The notes under the pieces: generated by a model
What the model was told of the DNA's origin: nothing
What the model saw: the letters and a program-made list of their open reading frames with translations, nothing else
Database searches by the model: none
Shown here: one piece after another, positions 35,427 through 43,479 of the stretch
How positions within the stretch are numbered: position 1 is the stretch's first letter
How the letters are laid out: each line of letters opens with the position of its first letter
Position numbers and translations under genes: made by a program
DNA from: UBA6522 sp963664945
GTDB lineage: Bacteria > Pseudomonadota > Gammaproteobacteria > Steroidobacterales > Rariloculaceae
NCBI GenBank assembly: GCA_963664945.1
Contig: OY761822.1
Span: forward strand, 5,704,001-5,768,000
Direction of reading: 5' to 3'
DNA length: 64,000 bases

Positions 35427-36473
35427 TCACTTCGCCACTCCTGCGCTCGACTCAATTGCACGTTCGGAGCCACCTGCCGAAGCATGTTTCTCGAGCATCG
35501 ACGCGCTGACTCGCCACAGCCTCTTCCCGGCCTCCTTGTCCCTTGCCAGCGGCGAAGGCGGTCTTTCCCGCATCAGGTGCAGGTACACGCCGCTGCGCCG
35601 TCCCATTTCCTCCGCACAACACAGGTAGATTACGGGCTTCGCTGCTTTCTCCGGCGTTGCGAACAGCAGCTTCATCACCGGGTAGAGCAGCGGCTTCAGG
35701 AAGGACGGCGCTTCCCGGGCGATGTTGGAGTCGACCGGTCCGGGGCAGAGTGAATTCACCGCGACCCTTACCTCGCCCTCCGGGTTCAAACGGCGCGACA
35801 GTTCGTGGGCGTAGGTGCACAGGCGCAACTTGCTTGCCGCATAGTGCTTGAGACCGTCCTTGAGCCCATAGTCCGCAAAGGCGCCGAAATCGTCGAAGTC
35901 GATGGGACCCGCCGATCGGTGCGCTTCGGAGGCGACGAACACGATTCGAGGCCTTTCCGCGGATTTCGTGGATGGTCGAATCAAGCCGTCGTCCAACAGC
36001 CGGTCGATCAACACCCGGTTGGCCAGGAAGTGCACGGCGAACATCAGCTCGTATCCCTGGGGCGACCGCCGGGCGCTGCGGGGCATGAGGCCCGCGTTGA
36101 GTACCGTGATGTCCAGCCGCCGGCCCATGCGCTTGAGCCGGTCGCAAAGCCCGTGCACGGAATCCAGATCCGCGAGATCGACCTTGAGCATCTCGACGTT
36201 GTCACTGCCGGAGACGCGTCGGACCTCCTCGCCGGCCTCGGGATGGCCGCTGCGGCAGGCCATGAGGACGTGGCCGCCGCGTTTCGCAAGGTCAATGGCC
36301 ACCGCCTTCCCCAGTCCGCTGTTGGACCCGGTGACCAGGCAGACCTTGCCGTCGATGCGAACACTCTCCGCCACAGGAGCGATCGTTTCCTTCTGCGACA
36401 GGCGATCGATGACAGCAGCGGATACCGCATTGGTTATCCCGCTGTAGTTCCTGGTTCGGTTGTCCATCTCCAT
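35427..36473 (-). CDS. Short-chain dehydrogenase/reductase (retinol dehydrogenase-like)
   Basis: A 348-residue SDR. GKVCLVTGSNSGLGKAVAID is the NAD(P)-binding TGxxxGxG motif (about 45-60), LDITVLNAGLMPRSAR the NAG motif, VFVASEAHRS the catalytic Ser and LKHYAASKLRLCTYAHEL the YxxxK. This order is that of retinol-dehydrogenase/protochlorophyllide-reductase-like SDRs. I start it at ATG 36473; the upstream frame extension to 37103 runs antiparallel to nothing and overlaps the sulfotransferase in another frame, so it is rejected. The sulfotransferase stop is 20 bases upstream. Confidence 0.85.
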   Translation of the reverse strand: MEMDNRTRNYSGITNAVSAAVIDRLSQKETIAPVAESVRIDGKVCLVTGSNSGLGKAVAIDLAKRGGHVLMACRSGHPEAGEEVRRVSGSDNVEMLKVDLADLDSVHGLCDRLKRMGRRLDITVLNAGLMPRSARRSPQGYELMFAVHFLANRVLIDRLLDDGLIRPSTKSAERPRIVFVASEAHRSAGPIDFDDFGAFADYGLKDGLKHYAASKLRLCTYAHELSRRLNPEGEVRVAVNSLCPGPVDSNIAREAPSFLKPLLYPVMKLLFATPEKAAKPVIYLCCAEEMGRRSGVYLHLMRERPPSPLARDKEAGKRLWRVSASMLEKHASAGGSERAIESSAGVAK

Positions 36474-36493
36474 TTGGTGTGCCTGGAAGATCC

Positions 36494-37825
36494 CTATCGT
36501 GTGCCGGCAATGCTGGCGTTTTCGTCGGGAATCCGAAATGCGCGCCGGTAGAAGTCGAAAGTCTCGTCCACCCGATCGGGTTCCAGACCGAAACTGCTCA
36601 AGGAATAGTAGTGCTTGCCGTGGCGGTCCTTGGTGTTTTTTCCCGATGCGGCGGATACGGCAGTCTCGGCCTCCCGAGTGAAATCGATTCCCGCATGCCG
36701 GTAAATCCTTCTCACCTCGTCGATTGGATTTGCCAGAAGATCGTAATACGACACGTCGACAAAGGCGTCGGCATTCCCGGAGTTGCGAACTGCCATGGAC
36801 CGCTCCAGCATACGCCGCATCTTGCGCACCCAGTGGCGTGCGATATCCCCGGGATCCACATGGTCGCTCAGAATACCCCGGCCGTGTGCCACCATGCTGC
36901 AGAACGAAGCCACGGCCCTCTTGGGGTCCCGATGGGTCTGAACGACCAGGGCATTGGGCAGCACCCGCAGCACCACGTCGAGGTGTTCCATGTGGTTGGG
37001 GGTCTTGAGCACCCAATTCCTCCCGGGTCTCTGCCAATGCAACAGTTTCAGCATGGTGAGCAGGTACTCGTAGCTCCTGGTGTGATCCTGCCGCTCCAGC
37101 CACTGCGCATAGCTCGGCACATTCATCATCGCTTCCGGCGATTGGCTCATGAACGAAAGGTCGAGCAGGAATACGTCTTCCTCCGGAGCGTCAAATTCGA
37201 TGGGATGGATGATGGAGAACTCCGGCGACAAGAACCGCATCGCTTTCTGAGCCAGTTTGGCCGCCCGCTTCCGGCGGTGTGGATCGTCAAGCGTCTCGCC
37301 GCGCAACGGCAGTGGGCTCAGTGCTTCCCAGGCTCTTAGTTTCCGCATGTCGGGATCGGCGGCAACCAGTCGGTGCAGGGCGGTCGTCGCGGTGCGTTGC
37401 AAGCCGGCGATGACGATGATTCTGCCCGGATCCAGGTCGAGGATCCCGGGGTGTTTCCCGATCAGGTGCTCCGCGCGAAGCCGAGTCGAGAGAGCCGATA
37501 CGATCCTCGACCCTTGTATCGCTCGACCCAAAGGCGTAAGCCGTGCTTCCTCGTTGATGGACTTGACAAGCACCGCCAGGGGCTCAAGGAACCAGTCGTC
37601 ACCGAAATCATTCAGACCGGTCTTTCTCTCTGCCGCGGCAATCATCCTGTCAACACTGAGGTCGCCACCGAGGCCGATCCTCCTGGCCAAGCGGCCCGCC
37701 CGATTGAAGATGGCAACCGGCAACGGGCGGTACGGCCTGCGGTAATCGGCCAAAGTCTGCGGCAATTTCGATGTCGGCATCCTGCCACGCCGTGCAGCAA
37801 TCTGGCGTTCAAGCAGCCGTCTCAC
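36494..37825 (-). CDS. Sulfotransferase family protein
   Basis: A 443-residue PAPS-dependent sulfotransferase. The 5'-phosphosulfate loop is VIAGLQRTATTALHRLVAAD (about 138-157) and the 3'-phosphate-binding stretch lies in ALVVQTHRDPKRAVASFCSM; WVLKTPNHMEHLDVV is a further family block. The C-terminal FGLEPDRVDETFDFYRRAF is common in this bacterial group. It starts 9 bases after the sterol-reductase-like gene ends. It would sulfate a hydroxylated acceptor, possibly the product of the neighbouring reductases; that link is inferred from gene order only. Confidence 0.85.
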   Translation of the reverse strand: MRRLLERQIAARRGRMPTSKLPQTLADYRRPYRPLPVAIFNRAGRLARRIGLGGDLSVDRMIAAAERKTGLNDFGDDWFLEPLAVLVKSINEEARLTPLGRAIQGSRIVSALSTRLRAEHLIGKHPGILDLDPGRIIVIAGLQRTATTALHRLVAADPDMRKLRAWEALSPLPLRGETLDDPHRRKRAAKLAQKAMRFLSPEFSIIHPIEFDAPEEDVFLLDLSFMSQSPEAMMNVPSYAQWLERQDHTRSYEYLLTMLKLLHWQRPGRNWVLKTPNHMEHLDVVLRVLPNALVVQTHRDPKRAVASFCSMVAHGRGILSDHVDPGDIARHWVRKMRRMLERSMAVRNSGNADAFVDVSYYDLLANPIDEVRRIYRHAGIDFTREAETAVSAASGKNTKDRHGKHYYSLSSFGLEPDRVDETFDFYRRAFRIPDENASIAGTR

Positions 37826-37834
37826 CTGAATTTC

Positions 37835-38920
37835 CTAGTAGACGCGCGGCACGATCCGCCAGGGCACCTGCTCGCGGTACTGCTCCCAGAGGCGCCCGTA
37901 CTTTTCCGCGCACCGGCGATCGTCGTCACGCTCCCGCGGAAACAGCAGTGCCACATAGTAGAGCGGATAGAGCCATGGGCCGGGCAACAGCAGCCAACCC
38001 AGCGACAGCGCCAGACCGCAGGCCATGAGAATTTCGCCCAGGTAGTTGACGTGCCGCGATACGCCCCAGAAGCCGCTGTAGAGCACCCGGCGTTCGCCGT
38101 CCGAGTACGCCTTCGGCGCCAACCGGCCAAGAAAGGCTTTTTCGGGATTTCGCTTGAAGGTGAATTTCTGCATGTTGGAGCCCCGAGCCAGCGACCACCC
38201 GGTGAAAAATACCAGCGCGGCAGCGACCAGCAGCCAGGCAGGCGAATTCGGGTTGGCGAGATCGGCGACGGACCACAGCCCCACAACGTAGAAATACGGG
38301 TACCAGGAGAGGCAACCCCAGACCAGCTTGAAGCCCACACGCTCCGCGAACAGATCGTACGTGTACAGATGCACGCGTTCGGATATCAGGTAGTCGCAGA
38401 CGAACCAGGTGAAGAGCGCAACGTACAGCACGACACCCGGCGACGGATCCTCGGGATAGGTCAGAAAGTGGTGCGCGGCGAACGAGAGCAGGTTGAGTTG
38501 CAGCAGCACGGCGCCCACCAGATACAGGAACATCTTCGCGTCGACGCGGCCGTTGAGCATCTGCGGGTTCACCCGCCGGCCGAAATACAGGTCCGCGAGC
38601 AGCGAGCCGCCCCGGCCCGGCGTCGTCAGCACGACTGGGGCGGTAACCAGCAAGCCCAGTGCGCAAGCGCCGGCCGCGCCCGACCAGCGATGAATCCACA
38701 ACCAGTCCCAGGGCATGAGGCCGCTGTAACCGGCGGCCAGCCAGGCCATGACGCCGACCACGAGAACCAGCGGGCCATTGAGCCGATAGCGAAGCCGTTT
38801 GCCGCTGCGTTTATCGCGTACGTAACCTTTGACGCGACGTGCCGGCAACAGGACATGCAGCACGAAAATGCCCGCGTAGATCAGCCACGGCGCGAAGAAA
38901 CCCGCCAACAGACCGGTCAT
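37835..38920 (-). CDS. ERG4/ERG24-family sterol reductase-like membrane enzyme
   Basis: A 361-residue polytopic membrane protein whose end fits the sterol C14/C24 reductase family: SRHVNYLGEILMACGLAL, then YPLYYVALLFPRERDDDRRC, AEKYGRLWEQYREQVPWRIV and PRVY at the very C-terminus. These positions bind NADPH in known members. The first half has about eight hydrophobic segments. Start placed at ATG 38920 (MTGLLAGFFAPWLIYAGIFV). In bacteria such proteins are rare and their substrates are mostly unknown; delta-14/delta-7 sterols or other isoprenoid double bonds are candidates. Confidence 0.82.
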   Translation of the reverse strand: MTGLLAGFFAPWLIYAGIFVLHVLLPARRVKGYVRDKRSGKRLRYRLNGPLVLVVGVMAWLAAGYSGLMPWDWLWIHRWSGAAGACALGLLVTAPVVLTTPGRGGSLLADLYFGRRVNPQMLNGRVDAKMFLYLVGAVLLQLNLLSFAAHHFLTYPEDPSPGVVLYVALFTWFVCDYLISERVHLYTYDLFAERVGFKLVWGCLSWYPYFYVVGLWSVADLANPNSPAWLLVAAALVFFTGWSLARGSNMQKFTFKRNPEKAFLGRLAPKAYSDGERRVLYSGFWGVSRHVNYLGEILMACGLALSLGWLLLPGPWLYPLYYVALLFPRERDDDRRCAEKYGRLWEQYREQVPWRIVPRVY

Positions 38921-38988
38921 GACAGATGCCCGGTGTTTTTCGCGATGAGCCGGACAGCCGCCCTGCGAGTCAGCAGGCGCCCCATGAA

Positions 38989-39702
38989 CTAGGCGGACAG
39001 CCGGTTGATCCACCCTGGCACAAATCGCGGACCCTTCCCGAGCGCATCAAGGGTTTGTCTCGCGGCGTCATCCGGCGACAGCATTCCAGGCGATTTCTGG
39101 TCGGTGGAGGCGAGGTAGCCCGGCGTCGGCATGGCGCCTGCGCAGCAAACGGAAACGTCGATGCCCTGCTCGCGCATCTCGCCCCACAGTGCCTCGGCGA
39201 GGACGATGTTGAACGCCTTGCTGGCCGAATAGGCGCTCACGCGGGGAGCACCTTGAAGCCCGGCCAGCGATGACACCAGTACTACCGCGCCGCGCCCGCG
39301 ATCCAGCATGCCGGGCAGCAACGCTCGCGTCAGAAGCAGCGGGCCCCGTACATTGACGCGAACCAGTTGTTCGAGCGTCTTTTCCTCCATCTCCGGGAAT
39401 GGGCCCACGGGTACGATCGCCGCGTTGTAAATCAGAATTCCCAGGTCGAGATCAGCGACGGCGGTTGAGACCGCTTCGGTGAAATCCGGCTCGGCGAGGT
39501 CCAGGACCAGGCAGCGGGATTCGACGCCGAACTGGGAACGCAACCGCTGGGCGAGTTCTTCCAGGAGGTCTTCGCGGCGCGAAACCAACACGACGTTCAT
39601 GCCCCGCCTGGCGAGTTCGGCCGCAAACGAAGCGCCGAATCCCTGAGAGGCGCCCGCCACCAGAGCCCATTCTCCGTAGCGGGCCCGCAAGGATTTGCTC
39701 AC
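38989..39702 (-). CDS. Short-chain dehydrogenase/reductase
   Basis: A 237-residue SDR with GEWALVAGASQGFGASFAAE (cofactor motif), LDLGILIYNAAIVPVGPF (NAA in place of NAG), VVLVSSLAGLQGAP (catalytic Ser) and SAYSASKAFNIVLAEALW (YxxxK). It resembles the DltE/YqjQ-like or 17-beta-hydroxysteroid dehydrogenase-type SDRs. Its ATG overlaps the adk stop (ATGA), and the sterol-reductase-like gene follows 68 bases later, so it appears tied into the lipid-like cluster while sharing a transcript with adk. Confidence 0.85.
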   Translation of the reverse strand: MSKSLRARYGEWALVAGASQGFGASFAAELARRGMNVVLVSRREDLLEELAQRLRSQFGVESRCLVLDLAEPDFTEAVSTAVADLDLGILIYNAAIVPVGPFPEMEEKTLEQLVRVNVRGPLLLTRALLPGMLDRGRGAVVLVSSLAGLQGAPRVSAYSASKAFNIVLAEALWGEMREQGIDVSVCCAGAMPTPGYLASTDQKSPGMLSPDDAARQTLDALGKGPRFVPGWINRLSA

Positions 39703-40367
39703 GGGCCGGTTTCCGGGGGCGCTGCGCCGGCGAGAGCATCAGCGAAACCAGCGTAGACCTGGTCAATGGAGCCACCTGCCCTCACAACGCTCAGCAGGTT
39801 GCGCCCGCGATAGTATTCGATCAACGGCTCTGTCTGACGGCTGTATACCTCCAGGCGATTGTTTATCGTCTCCTCGCGGTCATCGGCCCGCTGCAGAAGT
39901 TCTCCACCGGCGTCAATGCAGGCTTTGAGTTCTTCGGGAGGCGAGTAGTAGATGTTCAGCAGTTTGCCCGTCCTGGAACAGGTCCGCCGGCCCGTGAGCC
40001 GTTTCATCAGCATCTCGCGAGGCACATCCATGAGCACGGCCGCATCCAGTGTCTGGTCGAGTTCCAACAATACGCCGTCCAGGGCCTCAGCCTGAGCCAG
40101 ATTTCTGGGAAAGCCGTCCAATATGTAGCCCCGGCCGGCGTCGTCCAGGACGAGCCGGTCCTTGATGATGCCGAGCACCACCTCGTCGGCGACCAGTTCA
40201 CCGGCATCCATGGCGGCCCTGGCGCGCAATCCCATGGCCGTGCCGGCGCTGACGGCATCCCGCAGCAAGTCACCCGTGGAGACCTGTGGCCAACCCCGAT
40301 CCGCCTGCAACCGCTTCGCCTGGGTACCCTTTCCCGAGCCCGGTGCGCCGAGCAAGACAATACGCAT
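39699..40367 (-). CDS. adk: Adenylate kinase
   Basis: AMP + ATP to 2 ADP. The P-loop is GAPGSGKGTQA (residues 7-17), the AMP-binding block PQVSTGDLLRDAV, then GYILDGFPRNLAQAEAL and the lid with TGRRTCSRTGKLLNIYYSPP. ATG 40367 is preceded by a good GGAGGATT ribosome site; the longer open frame upstream is not coding. 222 residues, a normal long form. It follows the amine oxidase gene and overlaps the SDR. Confidence 0.95.
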   Translation of the reverse strand: MRIVLLGAPGSGKGTQAKRLQADRGWPQVSTGDLLRDAVSAGTAMGLRARAAMDAGELVADEVVLGIIKDRLVLDDAGRGYILDGFPRNLAQAEALDGVLLELDQTLDAAVLMDVPREMLMKRLTGRRTCSRTGKLLNIYYSPPEELKACIDAGGELLQRADDREETINNRLEVYSRQTEPLIEYYRGRNLLSVVRAGGSIDQVYAGFADALAGAAPPETGP

Positions 40368-40420
40368 GCAATCCTCCGATTCCGCCGGTGCCTGGACGGG
40401 CAGACCCCGCCGGCCAATTC

Positions 40421-42022
40421 TTACACGGTCACAGCGTTCGCGTGCAGCCGCTCCACCTGGTACCAGGCGGACTCCACCGCGCCGGCCTGCCAGCCGGTCA
40501 GGTAGCTGAGATACGCCCCGGCGAAGTAAACACGCCCCTGAGGCTCCAGGAGAACTGGAAAGTGATCCCGGCGCGCTTCGTCCGACCAGCTTTCCCAACC
40601 CCCGAGACTGTAGGGCACGCGCTGCCAATCCACCGAGATGGACTTGCCGTCGTAGTGGCTACGGAACTGCCCGGGATGCAGCTTCTCGCCGTTCGCCAGA
40701 CCGCGCTCGGTGCGCTGCCCGTGGTCCATGCTGCCGACGGAATCCGCGGTACCGCCGAACACGTAGTACCCCTGGACGACCCCCTTCCGGCCCAGGAAAC
40801 CATGGGAGGGATAGATAAGTGAGCCACCGGACGTATCCGTCTGGCTGGAACCCCCGAAGATGGCGTCGTCCTCTTCCCAGAAGCGGCGGTTCATCTGCAG
40901 GGCGAGCTTGCCCACCTGGGACTGTGTCGCGGCGGCGATGGCCGCCTTGCAGCGGTCGGACAGATCGTTGGGGATGTTTCTCATGACCGCCAGCGGGATC
41001 GTTGTAACGCAGTAGTCCCCGGTCGCCGTGGCCGTGTCGCCGGTCACCGAGTCCCGGTAGTGCATCTGCACCTCCTGCCCGGTCTGCCGCAACTCCTGGA
41101 CCTCGGCGCGATAGGTGATCAAATGGCCGACGCGTTCCTCGAAGGCTGCCGGAATCCGGTCCATGCCGCCCACCGGCTGAAGCATGGTATAGGGTCGTTC
41201 GAACGAGGATACGGCGCTGAAGGTGTTGCCGAGCCCCGACTGGAGCAGTTCCTTCAGCGCCAGCGCTTCGGAAGGCTGGCCGGGTTCCAGGGGGCCCGCG
41301 AAATCCACCGCCCAGCCTCGTTCGGTCGTTCCCTTGTAGGCGAGGTCGTTGGGATCCAGATAGCCCTCGGCCACGAGATACTCGATGAGCTGCTCCTTGT
41401 CGCCACCCGTCAATTCGCCGTCCAGCGCGCCCTGGTGGGCCAGCTTGGCCAGGAGCTCGGAGGTATGGCCCCGCATGTCCATCATCACTTCGCGGCGGCG
41501 GACCCGTCTTCCCGCCAGCGGACCCTCGATGTTTTCGTGCAGCAGGTACGTCGACTCGTTCGAGCTGATCAACGTCTGCATGGGGATGCCGAACTCGCGA
41601 CAGTAGTGGAATAACGACTTGTGGTGAGCCGGTATGCGCCATGCGGCCGTATTGAACCACTGCCCTTCATCGAACTCGCAGACCTGGGTTTGGCCCCCGG
41701 CCTCGTCAAGCCGGAACCCGTTCCTCGCCGTCTGGCAGCGGCCGCCGGCAAAGGACCGAGCCTCGATGATCCGGCAGTCGTAGCCCCGTTCCGTCAGTTC
41801 GTAGGCCGTCGTCAGGCCGGCGATGCCGGCGCCCAGGATGAGCACTCGGGTCCCGTCGCCCCTGCCGCTCAGGTCCGGCGGCGCGGTTGCCGCTGACGCA
41901 ATACTCATGTCCCAGGCGTCAAGCGCCGCTATCACGGCAGAAACGCCGCTGACGGACGCGAATCCCTTCAGGAATTCGCGCTTGGTTAGGATCAATGATT
42001 CCTGGTTGTCTCGACTTTCCAT
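40421..42022 (-). CDS. Flavin monoamine oxidase-type FAD enzyme
   Basis: A 533-residue amine or L-amino-acid oxidase-like flavoenzyme. The N-terminus TKREFLKGFASVSG plus a hydrophobic stretch resembles a Tat-type signal, though with Lys-Arg rather than Arg-Arg. The dinucleotide fold is RVLILGAGIAGLTTAYELTE, with the downstream Glu in CRIIEARSFAGGRC; GWESWSDEARRDHF and the C-terminal FAD site VYFAGAYLSYLTGWQAGAVE complete the family pattern. Substrate unknown. First gene of the minus-strand run that contains adk. Confidence 0.85.
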   Translation of the reverse strand: MESRDNQESLILTKREFLKGFASVSGVSAVIAALDAWDMSIASAATAPPDLSGRGDGTRVLILGAGIAGLTTAYELTERGYDCRIIEARSFAGGRCQTARNGFRLDEAGGQTQVCEFDEGQWFNTAAWRIPAHHKSLFHYCREFGIPMQTLISSNESTYLLHENIEGPLAGRRVRRREVMMDMRGHTSELLAKLAHQGALDGELTGGDKEQLIEYLVAEGYLDPNDLAYKGTTERGWAVDFAGPLEPGQPSEALALKELLQSGLGNTFSAVSSFERPYTMLQPVGGMDRIPAAFEERVGHLITYRAEVQELRQTGQEVQMHYRDSVTGDTATATGDYCVTTIPLAVMRNIPNDLSDRCKAAIAAATQSQVGKLALQMNRRFWEEDDAIFGGSSQTDTSGGSLIYPSHGFLGRKGVVQGYYVFGGTADSVGSMDHGQRTERGLANGEKLHPGQFRSHYDGKSISVDWQRVPYSLGGWESWSDEARRDHFPVLLEPQGRVYFAGAYLSYLTGWQAGAVESAWYQVERLHANAVTV

Positions 42023-42142
42023 TGCCGCACTTGTTTTGCTGCCGACTGGAAGCTTAAATCCAATTCAATCCCGACGAAAACCGTCAAACGCCTCTGGTAT
42101 TCTCTGCGCGCCTGAAAACACTCGTTCCCCGGGAGAAATATC

Positions 42143-43396
42143 GTGAAGCAAAACGGATTCTACGCACAGTCCGGCGGAGTCACCGCCGTCATCAACGCTT
42201 CGGCCTGCGGCGTGCTGGAGACTGCGCGAAGGAACAGCGATCGTATCGGCAAGATCTACGCCGGCCGCAACGGCATCATCGGTGCGCTCACCGAAGACAT
42301 GATCGACACCAGCCATGAGACCGATGAGGCGATCGCGGCACTGCGCCACACCCCGGGCGGCGCGTTCGGCTCCGCGCGTTACAAGCTCAAGGGGCTGGAC
42401 GAGAACCGCGCCGAGTACGAACGGCTGATCGAGGTGTTCAAGGCCCATGACATCGGCTATTTCTTTTACAACGGCGGCGGCGATTCCATGGACACCGCGC
42501 ACAAGGTGTCCCAGCTCGGCACGGAACTCGGGTTCCCCGTCACGTGCGTCGGGATTCCCAAGACCGTGGACAACGACCTTCCGGTGACCGACACCTGCCC
42601 GGGGTTCGGTTCCGTGGCCAAGTACGTGGCGGTTTCGATCATGGAAGCGGCGCTGGACGTGGAGTCCATGGCGAAGACTTCGACCAAGGTCTTCATTCTC
42701 GAGGTCATGGGTCGGCACGCGGGCTGGATCGCAGCGGCGGCCGGTCTGGCGGGCAGGGATCCGGGCAGCGCTCCGCACATTATTCTGTTTCCCGAGATAC
42801 CGTTCGACCAGGGCCGCTTCCTGGAGCGCGTCAGCGAATGCGTGAAACGCTACGAGTACTGCGTCGTGGCGGTGTCCGAGGGCACGCGCCATGCAGACGG
42901 CCGCTTCCTGGCCGAAGCAGGAACCCGGGACGCCTTCGGGCACGCCCAGCTGGGCGGCGTCGCCTCGACCGTGGCCGGGCTGGTCCAGTCGGAACTGGGC
43001 TTGAAGTACCACTACGCGATCGCGGACTACCTGCAGCGCTCGGCGCGGCACATCGCCTCGGCGGTGGATGTCCAGCAGGCCTACGCCGTGGGAGAGAAGG
43101 CCGTGGAACTGGCGCTGGACGGACACAACGCCATCATGACGAGTATCGTGCGCACCTCGGATTCCCCGTACCGATGGCACATCGGCCATGCCGGTCTCGA
43201 CCAGGTCGCCAACCAGGAAAAAATGATGCCCCGGGACTTCATCACCGAGGATGGATTCGGCATTACCGAGGCCTGCCGACGTTATCTGGAACCGCTGATA
43301 CAGGGGGAAGACTACCCCCCTTACCGTGACGGACTGCCCTGCTACGGCGGTTTGCGCAATGTTGCTGTCCCGGCGCGGTTGGCGCCGCGTTCATGA
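42143..43396 (+). CDS. pfp: PPi-dependent phosphofructokinase
   Basis: A 417-residue 6-phosphofructokinase. FYAQSGGVTAVINASACGV is the start of the donor site. GGGDS (111-115) places an Asp where ATP enzymes have Gly, and GIPKTVDNDLPVTD has Lys140 where ATP enzymes have Gly; these two changes are the known markers of pyrophosphate as phosphoryl donor. EVMGRHAGWIAAAAGLAGRD is the fructose-6-phosphate region. Start GTG 42143 with GGGAGA nearby. With the hppA end at 63836-64000 it suggests a PPi-linked, reversible glycolysis. Confidence 0.9.
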   Translation: MKQNGFYAQSGGVTAVINASACGVLETARRNSDRIGKIYAGRNGIIGALTEDMIDTSHETDEAIAALRHTPGGAFGSARYKLKGLDENRAEYERLIEVFKAHDIGYFFYNGGGDSMDTAHKVSQLGTELGFPVTCVGIPKTVDNDLPVTDTCPGFGSVAKYVAVSIMEAALDVESMAKTSTKVFILEVMGRHAGWIAAAAGLAGRDPGSAPHIILFPEIPFDQGRFLERVSECVKRYEYCVVAVSEGTRHADGRFLAEAGTRDAFGHAQLGGVASTVAGLVQSELGLKYHYAIADYLQRSARHIASAVDVQQAYAVGEKAVELALDGHNAIMTSIVRTSDSPYRWHIGHAGLDQVANQEKMMPRDFITEDGFGITEACRRYLEPLIQGEDYPPYRDGLPCYGGLRNVAVPARLAPRS

Positions 43397-43408
43397 AGCC
43401 CAAAATGA

Positions 43409-43438
43409 ACTGGCCCGCTCGATGTCGAGCGGGCCAGT
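43409..43438. terminator. Bidirectional Rho-independent terminator
   Basis: A perfect 14-bp stem (ACTGGCCCGCTCGA, two-base loop TG, and its complement) lies 12 bases after the PPi-PFK stop and is followed by CGTTTT. On the other strand it is followed by a CATTTT run and faces the end of the TonB receptor gene 42 bases away, so it can stop both convergent genes. Confidence 0.85.
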
Positions 43439-43479
43439 CGTTTTGGTGGCGTAGCGCCGATATCCGCTACGGTGCGCGA

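Noticed and set aside
36474..37103. N-terminal extension of the SDR at 35427
   Set aside because: The added residues run through the sulfotransferase gene in another frame; ATG 36473 gives the normal SDR start.
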